Source of the DNA: Acidimicrobiia bacterium
GTDB taxonomy: Bacteria; Actinomycetota; Acidimicrobiia; Acidimicrobiales; AC-14
Length of the DNA stretch: 5,714 nt
Direction: 5' to 3'
NCBI GenBank assembly: GCA_019243595.1
Contig: JAFAUA010000123.1
Span: 1-5,714, forward strand
This document shows positions 1 through 5,714 of this stretch, piece after piece (position 1 is the stretch's first letter; every line of letters begins with the position of its first letter). The notes beneath the pieces are model-generated. The model had not been told where the DNA came from and ran no database searches. It saw nothing but the letters and a program-made list of their open reading frames with translations. The position numbers and the translations under genes were made by a program.

Positions 1-44
1 CCGCCGATCAGCACGATGGCGACGATGACCGTGCGCGTCGCCAT
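1..44 (-). CDS. possible N-terminus of a membrane or secreted protein, cut by the window edge
   Basis: On the minus strand an ATG at 44 opens a frame that stays open to the window edge and reads MATRTVIVAIVLIGG. This is a short polar start followed by a hydrophobic run, as at the start of a signal peptide or first membrane helix. The same frame is open back to the stop codon of the DUF421 gene (120-122), so an earlier GTG at 101 is also possible. There is no good Shine-Dalgarno sequence before the ATG. If real, the gene is co-directional with and about 75 bases downstream of the DUF421 gene and could be co-transcribed with it. A plus-strand reading from ATG 16 to a stop at 141-143 is also open and hydrophobic, so the strand is not certain. 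Only about 15 codons are visible, and no family can be named. Confidence 0.25.
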   Translation of the reverse strand, partial: MATRTVIVAIVLIG

Positions 45-119
45 CGCGGCAGCGAGCACGGTCGTCGTTGGCGACGTGGCGTGGGCCGCACCGATGATCA
101 CGCTAACCCGCTCGGTTCC

Positions 120-674
120 TTATCCGAGCCGCACGCCGCGGTAGTGGCGCCGGGTGCGGACCACGCTGGAGGCGTCGGGCACCACGCTGATGGTCCCGTC
201 AGCCTCGAGAACCGCGAGGCGAACCTTGGCGAGATCGTCGATCTCGTGCTCACGCAGGGCCTCCATGACCTGGTCCTTGGCGATGCCCTGCCGGCGGAGG
301 TTGGCCGTCATCAAGTGACCATGGTTCACAAGCACCTCCGGACTGCCGACCATGACCTGCTCGGCGCGCGGCGAACGCGCGATGAGGGTGCTCATGAGCC
401 AGTTGAGGAGGAGCAACGTGACCGCCGATACGAGGCCGCCCGCCAGCGTCGTGTCGTTGCCGACCATGGCGTTCTGCACGGCGTTGGCGAGCACGACCAC
501 CAACACGAGGTCGTAGATGTTCATCTGGCCGAGCGAACGTTTGCCGAACAGCCGCAGCCCGACCACGAGGAAGACGTAGATGACAGCTGTCTTGCCGGCG
601 ATGGCGGCGGCGCCCGTCCAGTCGGGATGGCTCAGCACCAAGTGGGCGTAGGAGGCGCCGCCCGCCGCTAGCAC
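120..674 (-). CDS. DUF421 (YetF-type) small integral membrane protein
   Basis: This encodes a 184-residue protein if the GTG at 674 is the start. Three hydrophobic segments lie near residues 20-43, 52-72 and 75-98, followed by a soluble C-terminal domain from about 104. Family-like signatures are GKRSLGQ after the first helix, an acidic residue in the IYDLV segment, NAVQNAMVG and NDTTL between helices 2 and 3, and ARSPR at the start of the soluble part. The tail domain ends with a LEADGTISVVP strand pattern. This is the DUF421 family, typified by Bacillus YetF; it sits in the inner membrane and its biochemical role is not established. The frame stays open upstream to 989, but that extension is Arg/Pro-rich and only shadows the opposite-strand gene, so I reject it. 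A GTG at 638 is a shorter alternative start. A purine-rich GGGGGAG lies about 20 bases before the chosen GTG, too far for a good ribosome site. The gene is head to head with a paralogue. Confidence 0.85.
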   Translation of the reverse strand: MLAAGGASYAHLVLSHPDWTGAAAIAGKTAVIYVFLVVGLRLFGKRSLGQMNIYDLVLVVVLANAVQNAMVGNDTTLAGGLVSAVTLLLLNWLMSTLIARSPRAEQVMVGSPEVLVNHGHLMTANLRRQGIAKDQVMEALREHEIDDLAKVRLAVLEADGTISVVPDASSVVRTRRHYRGVRLG

Positions 675-739
675 GAACGCCCGTCTCGCTGACGCTCCCC
701 CTGGAGCACGGCGCCCCAAACGAAGCAAGACTGGTGGGC
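675..739. promoter_or_regulatory. divergent intergenic region between the two DUF421 genes
   Basis: Only 65 bases separate the two divergent start codons, so the promoters for both directions must lie here or overlap the start of the opposite gene. I cannot see a convincing -35/-10 pair on either strand, nor a clear operator. The assignment rests on gene orientation alone. Confidence 0.4.
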
Positions 740-1186
740 ATGGAGTTGCTGGTCGTGGCCGTTCATACGGCCGCCATCTTCGCGTTCCTCGTCGTCGGCC
801 TCCGCACAGTCGGACGTCGCTCGCTCCCGCAGCTGCGCGTCGCCGATCTGGTCGCCATCCTGCTGCTCGGGAGCGCTGTCGAGACAGCGATGGTCGCGGG
901 CAATACCAGCCTGGTGGCCGGGATCGTGAGCGCGGGCGTCCTCCTCGTTTTGAACTCCTCTGTGGGGCAACTCTTGGCCCGATCGCCACGTCTCCGACAT
1001 CTGGTTGGCGGAGCGCCGCTGCTGCTTGTGCACGATGGCCAACTGCTCCCCGACCACCTGCGCCGAGCAGGCCTCAGCGTCACGGAGCTCGACGAGGCGC
1101 TCCGGGAGCGAGGCGAGTGCAGCGTGGCGGACCTCCACGAGGTCGTGCTCGAGCCCGACGGCACCGTGCACGTGATTCCACGCTGA
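740..1186 (+). CDS. DUF421 (YetF-type) small integral membrane protein, paralogue of the upstream gene
   Basis: This encodes a 148-residue protein from the ATG at 740; an in-frame GTG at 734 would add two residues. Neither start has a good Shine-Dalgarno sequence, because GGTGGG sits only one base before the ATG. Three hydrophobic stretches lie near residues 3-22, 34-53 and 57-80, followed by a soluble domain. It matches its divergent neighbour position by position: FLVVGLR in helix 1, RRSLPQ (RSLGQ in the neighbour, so Gly is replaced by Pro), DLV, AVETAMV, GNTSL, LVLN, ARSPR, LRRAG, EALRE and a C-terminal LEPDGTVHVIP. These place it in DUF421, an inner-membrane family of unknown biochemical role. 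The protein has a shorter N-terminus and tail than its paralogue and stops directly after the final Pro-Arg. The family assignment is firm; the function is not known. Confidence 0.83.
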   Translation: MELLVVAVHTAAIFAFLVVGLRTVGRRSLPQLRVADLVAILLLGSAVETAMVAGNTSLVAGIVSAGVLLVLNSSVGQLLARSPRLRHLVGGAPLLLVHDGQLLPDHLRRAGLSVTELDEALRERGECSVADLHEVVLEPDGTVHVIPR

Positions 1187-1194
1187 CCACGTCG

Positions 1195-1214
1195 CGCCGC
1201 GCTGTTCTGCGGCG
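1195..1214 (+). terminator. GC hairpin just after the DUF421 stop codon
   Basis: CGCCGC (1195-1200) pairs perfectly with GCGGCG (1209-1214) across an 8-base loop, starting 9 bases after the stop codon ending at 1186. The position suits a transcription terminator, but no T-run follows (the next bases are GTCCGG). It would have to be an atypical, U-poor terminator, or it may be chance in GC-rich DNA. Confidence 0.25.
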
Positions 1215-1293
1215 GTCCGGCGAGTCGGAGCTGACGCGGCACACCTGGTGCGGTCGCTCGACCGCCTCTAGGTCCTTTGCTTGCCCTACACCG

Positions 1294-1308
1294 GGCCCGG
1301 GGCGGGCC
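1294..1308. repeat. short perfect inverted repeat (GC hairpin)
   Basis: GGCCCG (1294-1299) and CGGGCC (1303-1308) are exact inverted repeats around a GGG loop. The element lies 120 bases upstream of the GGDEF-EAL start codon. It could be a leader hairpin, a second terminator without a T-run, or a product of base composition. Confidence 0.25.
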
Positions 1309-1428
1309 GCGCCGCGAGGGGCACGGGCCATGGCGTCAACGCCCGGCGGGCTGCACATTTCGGACCATTTCGCAGCGATGCCACAGAGAGTGCTGTAGCC
1401 GGCCGGTTGGCGCGCCGATCACAGCGGC

Positions 1429-3861
1429 ATGACGGTGCTCGAGCCCGCGGGAGCCGCCCACGCCCCTCGTGTCCAGCGGGCGGACGGCTCCAGGATCAGC
1501 TCGATCACGTGGCGCCTCTTCTTGGGAACGATCGCGGCCGGTGCCCTGGCCGCGTCCGGGTGGGCCGCAGTCCCCGTCGGCGTAGTCGTCGCCGTCGGCG
1601 GCCTGGCCCTGCTCGGTCTGGCCGTGGGCGTGCACGCCCATCGGCTCGACCATGCCCTGCTGTGGCACGTCGGCCGCACAAGGCCGTGGACGCTGCTGGG
1701 CGTCGGGCTGGCCGGCGTGGTCGTGCTCGACGGTGCCCTGGCCACCAGCTCGACGTCTCACCTGACCGCCCTGCTGGCGCCCCTGGCGCTGGGCGCCTAC
1801 GGCGCCATGGCCGTCGGCACCTTGGTTCTGATCCGGGGGCGAGCCCCGGGGCGCACGGTCGACTCGCTGCTGACGAGCGCCATCGTCGCCACCAGCGTCG
1901 GCCTTCCGGCTTGGGTGCTCGCCATCGAGCCCCGGGTGGGCCACGAGCTCACGCTGTTCGGGGCGCTGACCACGTTCGCCATCCCCGTCTTCGACATCCT
2001 CGTGCTCGGCCTGCTGGCACGTCTCATGCTGCTGTCCGAGGAGCACCCGCCGGTGTACAACTACCTGCTCCTCGCCGTCGGCGCCCTGCTCGCGGTGCAC
2101 TGCATCGCCGCCATCGGCGCGCTGCGAGGCGTCGCTCATCCCTTTGCTGCCCTCAGCGGCCCGCTGATCCTGGCCTACGGACTGTGGGCCGCAGCCGCCC
2201 TGCACCCCTCCATGGCTGGGTTGTTCGAACCTGTGCAGAAGGCGGCCCGCCGCCTCAGCACATCGCAGCTGGCGGCGCTGGCCGGGACGCTCCTCATCGG
2301 CCCCGCCCTCCTCACCGTGCGCGCCGAAATCGGCGTCGCACAGGGGAACGCCTCGATCATCGTCGGGTCGGTGCTGCTGACGGCGCTGGTCATGGGACGG
2401 CTGACGCGGTTCGTCCAGTTCCGCGAGGAGGTCGAGCAGGCTGCTTCGCACGACTCGCTCACCTCGCTCCCGCGGCGAGAGCTCTTCAACGAGCGGGTGG
2501 CGATCAGCATGGCGGCCGCCTCCCAGCGGGACGGGAAGATGGCGGTCATGTTCATCGATGTCGACCGCTTCAAGAAGATCAACGACAGCCTGGGTCACGC
2601 CGTGGGCGACGAGGTCATCGAACTCGTGGGTCAGCGCTTGCGCCACTGCGTGCGCCACGACGACATGGTCGCCCGGATGGGAGGCGACGAGTTCACGCTC
2701 CTGCTGCACGACATCGCCGACCAGCACGACGCCGCCGCCGTCGCCGCCAAGGTGATCGAGGCCTTCAGCGAGCCGCTGCACGTCGCCGGGCGCCGGCTCT
2801 TCGTGACCGCCAGCGTCGGCGTGGCGGCCTACCCGCGCGACGGGGCCGACCCGGCGACGCTTCTCAAGAACGCCGACGCCGCCATGTACCTGGCCAAGGA
2901 GAAGGGCCGCAACAACTTCCAGGTGTACACGGCTGAGCTCAACGCCCGCGCCAGCGAGTGGCTCGACCTTGAGAATGCCCTCCACGCCGCCATCACCGAG
3001 GGTCAGCTGCTCGTGTACTACCAGCCCAAAATCCACATCGAGACCGGCCGCGTCGTCGGAGTGGAGGCCCTGGTCCGCTGGCAACACCCCGAGCTGGGCC
3101 TCCTGGGCCCCGACAAGTTCATCCCTGTCGCCGAGGAGAACGGGCTGATCGCACCCCTGGGCGAATGGGTCCTGGAGGAGTCGTGCCGTCAGGCCAAGGC
3201 CTGGCGCGACAGCGGGTACAAGGACCTGAGCGTTGCCGTCAACCTCTCGGCCCGCCAGTTCCAGCTCCAGGCCATGGACGACGTGGTTGCCGCCGTCCTG
3301 CGGCGCACCGGGCTCCCTCCCCATCTGCTCGAGCTCGAGCTCACCGAGAGTCTCGCCCTGCAAGGCAGCGAGTCGGTGCGCACCACGCTCGCGGCGATCA
3401 GCGCCTTCGGGGTCAAGTGCGCCGTCGACGACTTCGGCGTCGGGTTCAGCAACTTCGGCTACCTCGGCACCCTCCCCATCGACAAGGTCAAGGTCGACAA
3501 GTCCTTCGTGGCCCAGATCGGCACCGACGACGACGGATCAGCCTCGGCATTGGCGATCGGCGTCATCGCCCTGGCCAAGGCGCTCCACCTCGATGTGGTC
3601 GCCGAGGGGGTGGAGACGCGCCAACACCTCGAATTCCTGCACACCCACGGCTGCGACCAGATCCAGGGCTACCTCTTCAGCGCCCCACTCCCCGCCGACA
3701 CCCTGGAGACGCTGCTGATGCTCGAGATGGTCTCGCCCGGGACGGGTCGGCTGGAACCGCAGCAGACGCGTCCGCCGCGTGCCCGCAAGCGCACCGCCGC
3801 CGCCCCTCAGCGCCGACCGCGGCCGGCGCCGTCGCCTGCGGGTTCCACGAGAGGGCGCTAG
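1429..3861 (+). CDS. membrane-bound GGDEF-EAL cyclic-di-GMP synthase/phosphodiesterase
   Basis: This 810-residue protein should make c-di-GMP from two GTP (GGDEF) and hydrolyse it to pGpG (EAL) at the inner face of the membrane. Residues 28-325 contain about ten hydrophobic segments (near 28-46, 48-68, 86-106, 112-135, 144-166, 174-202, 209-231, 238-258, 280-298, 306-324), a sensor-like module I cannot assign to a named family. A short helix (325-340) leads to GGDEF: HDSLTSLPRR at 341-350, FIDVD with metal-binding Asp377, GGDEF at 418-422, and an inhibitory I-site R409xxD412 exactly five residues before it. The EAL domain spans about 510-765: E546-A-L, N605 in NLSAR, E637 in LELTE, D667-D668 in DDFG, K688 in VKVD, E726 in AEGVE and Q746-G-Y. 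All recognised catalytic positions are present, so both activities look possible. The last 36 residues are Arg/Pro-rich and probably disordered. The ATG at 1429 has only a weak ribosome site. No PAS, GAF or HAMP domain is seen. Confidence 0.95.
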   Translation: MTVLEPAGAAHAPRVQRADGSRISSITWRLFLGTIAAGALAASGWAAVPVGVVVAVGGLALLGLAVGVHAHRLDHALLWHVGRTRPWTLLGVGLAGVVVLDGALATSSTSHLTALLAPLALGAYGAMAVGTLVLIRGRAPGRTVDSLLTSAIVATSVGLPAWVLAIEPRVGHELTLFGALTTFAIPVFDILVLGLLARLMLLSEEHPPVYNYLLLAVGALLAVHCIAAIGALRGVAHPFAALSGPLILAYGLWAAAALHPSMAGLFEPVQKAARRLSTSQLAALAGTLLIGPALLTVRAEIGVAQGNASIIVGSVLLTALVMGRLTRFVQFREEVEQAASHDSLTSLPRRELFNERVAISMAAASQRDGKMAVMFIDVDRFKKINDSLGHAVGDEVIELVGQRLRHCVRHDDMVARMGGDEFTLLLHDIADQHDAAAVAAKVIEAFSEPLHVAGRRLFVTASVGVAAYPRDGADPATLLKNADAAMYLAKEKGRNNFQVYTAELNARASEWLDLENALHAAITEGQLLVYYQPKIHIETGRVVGVEALVRWQHPELGLLGPDKFIPVAEENGLIAPLGEWVLEESCRQAKAWRDSGYKDLSVAVNLSARQFQLQAMDDVVAAVLRRTGLPPHLLELELTESLALQGSESVRTTLAAISAFGVKCAVDDFGVGFSNFGYLGTLPIDKVKVDKSFVAQIGTDDDGSASALAIGVIALAKALHLDVVAEGVETRQHLEFLHTHGCDQIQGYLFSAPLPADTLETLLMLEMVSPGTGRLEPQQTRPPRARKRTAAAPQRRPRPAPSPAGSTRGR

Positions 3862-4173
3862 GACAGCCGAGAGCGCGCACGCCACTCTCTTGGCAGATGG
3901 TGCAGTCGACGAGTCCAGAGGCCACCAGAACCTGCACACGCGGACGCCAGTCCCGCCGCCGTCGAAGTGCCGCTCCGGGGCGCTCGCGATCGTGCGCCAC
4001 GGCCGCGTTCGTGTCGGGATGGAACGCGCCGTAGCTGCCGCTGCGCGCTTCATCATCGTGTTCAGAGCGCGCCGCCAGAACACCGACGCCGCGGACGCGT
4101 CTTCTGTACTCACCCGTTGTCACCGACCGGCGACCCGAGCGGGCGATCTGTAGCGGTCGCAGGAACTAGCGCT

Positions 4174-4188
4174 GACCGAGTCTCGGCC
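4174..4188. repeat. near-perfect 7-1-7 inverted repeat
   Basis: GACCGAG and CTCGGCC flank a single T and match as an inverted repeat at six of seven positions. A one-base centre cannot form a tight hairpin, so a dimeric protein-binding site is more likely than an RNA structure, if it has a role. It lies about 300 bases upstream of the phosphoesterase start and directly before an ATG that opens a doubtful 46-codon frame. Confidence 0.2.
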
Positions 4189-4252
4189 ATGAAGAACGCT
4201 CCCGCCGCGGCCGGTGCTGTCGGCGAGCGCACGGATCGCTGGCTGGCGATGA

Positions 4253-4429
4253 ATGGGGACAGTGGTGACGGCAGTGTCCCCTGCGACGCGGAAGCCATCG
4301 GAGCCGCCCCTGGAGGGACATCGTCGTGACGCGGAGATCCGGGCGGGCCAGATCGAGCGGCCCTCCAACACCGTCTCCGGAGAGGGCTGGGCATGGAACC
4401 TCCGCTACACGCGAGCATCCGCCGGTTGA
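4253..4429 (+). CDS. doubtful small ORF, 58 codons, unknown
   Basis: An ATG at 4253 opens a 58-residue frame ending with TGA at 4427-4429. Its second half (IRAGQIERPSNTV, then a GEGWAWNLRY segment with two Trp) looks more protein-like than the surrounding Arg/Pro-rich frames, and about three quarters of its third codon positions are G or C. There is no clear Shine-Dalgarno sequence, membrane segment or known motif. It could be a small real protein, the eroded end of a longer gene, or chance. It ends 56 bases before the phosphoesterase start and is on the same strand. Confidence 0.2.
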   Translation: MGTVVTAVSPATRKPSEPPLEGHRRDAEIRAGQIERPSNTVSGEGWAWNLRYTRASAG

Positions 4430-4485
4430 CGGGGTCCTAACTCGGCCAACACACTCCCCTCATGAGCGGACGCGACGCTGAACTC

Positions 4486-5714
4486 ATGACCGCGCGACGG
4501 ACACTCGCCTCCATGGCCATGGTTGTCATCCTGGCGCTGATCGCAGCCGCCTGCTCCTCGTCGGGCCGCTTCACCTCGTCGGGAGGCTCCACCTCCGCCA
4601 CTTCCTCAAATGGCTCGGGATCTTCGATGCGGTCGGGCGGCGGGAACGCATCGGGCATCCACAAGATCGCCCACGTCGTGGTGATCATGCAGGAGAACCG
4701 CTCGTTCGACTCCTACTTCGGGACGTATCCGGGCGCCGACGGCCTCCCGCGGAATCCAAACGGCTCCTTCGCCACGTGCGTGCCCGATGCGGCCAGGACT
4801 GGGCCCTGCGACCGTCCGTACCACGATCCGAGCCCCCTCAACGGCGGCGGCCCGCACGGGCAGGCCGACGCGACCGCCGACGTCAATGGCGGCCGCATGG
4901 ACGGGTTCGTCGCCCAGGTCGACAAGGCACGCCACGGCTGCGCCGATCCCAACAATCCCGCGTGCACCAACGCCCCCACCCCCGACGTCATGGGGTACCA
5001 CGACGCCCGCGAGATCCCGAACTATTGGACCTACGCGCATGACTTCGTGCTCCAGGACCACATGTTCGAGCCGAACGCCTCCTGGAGCCTCCCCGAGCAC
5101 CTGTTTATGGTCTCGGAGTGGTCGGCGCGCTGCAGCGCCGCCGGCCAGCCCCAGAGCTGCGTCAACGCCCTCCAGAACCCCGGTACGCCGCCCGACGCCG
5201 GGACGACGGGGGCAGCCGGCGCGCGGACGGCACCCGACTACGCGTGGACCGACCTGACCTACCTGATGCACAAGCAGGGCGTGTCCTGGGGGTACTACGT
5301 GGTGTCGGGGACAGAGCCCGATTGCGAGAACGACGCCGCCATCACGTGCGCGCCCGTTCGGCAAAACGCCAAGACGCCCGGCATCTGGAACCCGCTGCCA
5401 AACTTCGACACCGTCCGCCAGGACGGTCAGCTCCAGAACATCCAATCGGTCGGCAACTTCTACGACCAGGCTAAGGCGGGCACGCTCCCCGCCGTGTCCT
5501 GGGTCGTCCCATCCGGCCCGATCAGCGAGCATCCCCCGGGCCTCACCTCGGCCGGGCAGTCCTACGTCACCAGCCTCGTCAACGCCCTCATGCGCAGTCC
5601 CGACTGGAGCTCGACGGCGATCTTCTTGTCCTGGGACGACTGGGGCGGGTTCTATGACCACGTGGTGCCGCCCACCGTCGACGAGAACGGCTATGGCCTG
5701 CGCGTCCCCGGCCT
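4486..5714 (+). CDS. exported phosphoesterase lipoprotein (phospholipase C/acid phosphatase superfamily), 3' end missing
   Basis: About 409 residues are visible; the frame is still open at the window edge. The N-terminus is a lipoprotein-type signal: basic MTARR, a hydrophobic core and a lipobox-like IAAAC with Cys23. A Ser/Gly-rich linker of about 35 residues follows. The enzyme domain starts near residue 59 with VVVIMQENRSFDSYFG, the family's metal-binding Glu70-Asn71 site. SWSLPEH carries Ser201 where this superfamily (AcpA, PlcH/PlcC types) has its Ser/Thr nucleophile. The second metal motif, SWDDWGGFYDHV (Asp384, Asp385, His392), is also present. The product should cleave phosphate mono- or diesters outside the cytoplasm; the substrate (phospholipid or other phosphoester) cannot be told. 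Eight domain cysteines lie in four close pairs, suggesting disulfides and an oxidising location. An in-frame ATG at 4462 would add eight residues including two acidic ones before the signal; I prefer 4486 because it starts directly at the basic region. Neither start has a clear ribosome site. Confidence 0.9.
   Translation, partial: MTARRTLASMAMVVILALIAAACSSSGRFTSSGGSTSATSSNGSGSSMRSGGGNASGIHKIAHVVVIMQENRSFDSYFGTYPGADGLPRNPNGSFATCVPDAARTGPCDRPYHDPSPLNGGGPHGQADATADVNGGRMDGFVAQVDKARHGCADPNNPACTNAPTPDVMGYHDAREIPNYWTYAHDFVLQDHMFEPNASWSLPEHLFMVSEWSARCSAAGQPQSCVNALQNPGTPPDAGTTGAAGARTAPDYAWTDLTYLMHKQGVSWGYYVVSGTEPDCENDAAITCAPVRQNAKTPGIWNPLPNFDTVRQDGQLQNIQSVGNFYDQAKAGTLPAVSWVVPSGPISEHPPGLTSAGQSYVTSLVNALMRSPDWSSTAIFLSWDDWGGFYDHVVPPTVDENGYGLRVPG

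Larger units (their letters stand above)
1187..1428. other. spacer between the DUF421 gene and the GGDEF-EAL gene
   Basis: These 242 bases hold no convincing gene. Frames open here are Arg/Pro-rich overlaps of the flanking genes. The spacer presumably contains the promoter of the downstream c-di-GMP gene, but no clear -35/-10 pair or c-di-GMP riboswitch core could be recognised. Two GC hairpins (listed separately) and a GGCGCGCC palindrome at 1409-1416, close before the next start codon, are the visible structure. Confidence 0.5.
3862..4485. other. about 600-base spacer without a convincing gene
   Basis: Between the GGDEF-EAL stop codon and the phosphoesterase start several frames stay open on both strands, as expected in GC-rich DNA, but none gives a recognisable protein or has a good ribosome site. 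The translations are rich in Arg, Pro and Ala without hydrophobic or conserved motifs. I see no tRNA, no Rho-independent terminator with a T-run, and no mobile-element ends. Small inverted repeats occur at 4085-4101 (GACGC/GCGTC, 7-base loop, then TTCT), 4124-4159 (CGACCG/CGGTCG, 24-base loop), 4174-4188 and 4360-4387 (GCCCTC/GAGGGC, 16-base loop containing most of the palindrome TCTCCGGAGA). It may hold an eroded gene, a non-coding RNA or simply regulatory DNA. Confidence 0.5.

Noticed and set aside
675..989. N-terminal extension of the minus-strand DUF421 gene up to an ATG at 989
   Set aside because: The added residues are Arg/Pro-rich, lack the family pattern, and lie opposite the conserved codons of the divergent DUF421 gene.
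1187..1428. possible c-di-GMP riboswitch before the GGDEF-EAL gene
   Set aside because: I looked for a GEMM-like core because of the gene's function, but saw no recognisable conserved core, only GC hairpins.
2219..2232. GGTTGTTCGAACC resembling a tRNA T-arm
   Set aside because: It lies inside the GGDEF-EAL coding frame, and no acceptor, D or anticodon arm can be built around it.
1281..2936. 551-codon plus-strand frame overlapping the GGDEF-EAL gene
   Set aside because: It is Arg/Pro/Gly-rich with no motif, and the overlapping frame carries all the conserved residues.
1336..3363. 675-codon minus-strand frame opposite the GGDEF-EAL gene
   Set aside because: Its translation is low-complexity and hydrophilic, rich in Gly, Asp, Gln and Arg without motifs, and it lies exactly antisense to a gene with unmistakable GGDEF and EAL signatures. 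This is the usual GC-rich shadow.
4189..4329. 46-codon plus-strand frame after the 7-1-7 dyad
   Set aside because: It has no ribosome site and no motif, its Ala/Gly-rich composition is typical of chance frames, and it overlaps another open frame.
4426..4454. TTGACG as a -35 box for the phosphoesterase promoter
   Set aside because: No TANNNT-like -10 box lies at 16-18 bases spacing; the hexamer alone is not enough.
4606..5661. 351-codon minus-strand frame opposite the phosphoesterase
   Set aside because: It has no recognisable motif, while the plus strand encodes a lipoprotein signal and both metal-site motifs of the phosphoesterase family.

Overview
The window is strongly GC-rich, with C or G in most third codon positions, and its protein types fit a free-living Actinomycetota-like bacterium. 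This is an inference from composition and families; no rRNA or other marker gene is present to settle it. No tRNA, rRNA, insertion sequence, CRISPR array or phage gene is visible.

Layout, left to right: (i) the left edge may hold the first codons of a minus-strand membrane or secreted protein (weak). (ii) Two DUF421/YetF-type small membrane proteins lie head to head, one on the minus strand (120-674) and one on the plus strand (740-1186). They are clearly paralogous and share a 65-base divergent promoter region. (iii) A 242-base spacer holds two GC hairpins. (iv) A large plus-strand gene (1429-3861) encodes an 810-residue multi-pass membrane protein with an N-terminal sensor-like membrane module, a GGDEF domain with an intact active site and I-site, an EAL domain with its recognised catalytic motifs, and an Arg/Pro-rich tail. 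It is a bifunctional-looking cyclic-di-GMP enzyme. (v) A spacer of about 600 bases (3862-4485) has no convincing gene, only a doubtful 58-codon ORF and short inverted repeats. (vi) A plus-strand exported lipoprotein of the phosphoesterase (phospholipase C/acid phosphatase) superfamily starts near 4486 and runs off the right edge. It has no stop codon in the window, so a tool that requires closed ORFs would miss it.

The proteins are linked by location rather than by an obvious pathway: two envelope proteins of unknown role, a membrane-bound c-di-GMP turnover enzyme and a surface phosphoesterase. The gaps between them suggest separate transcription units. I found no strong evidence for a wholly new system. 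The best leads are the unrecognised 10-helix sensor module fused to an apparently fully active GGDEF-EAL pair, the divergent DUF421 pair, and the four cysteine pairs in the phosphoesterase.
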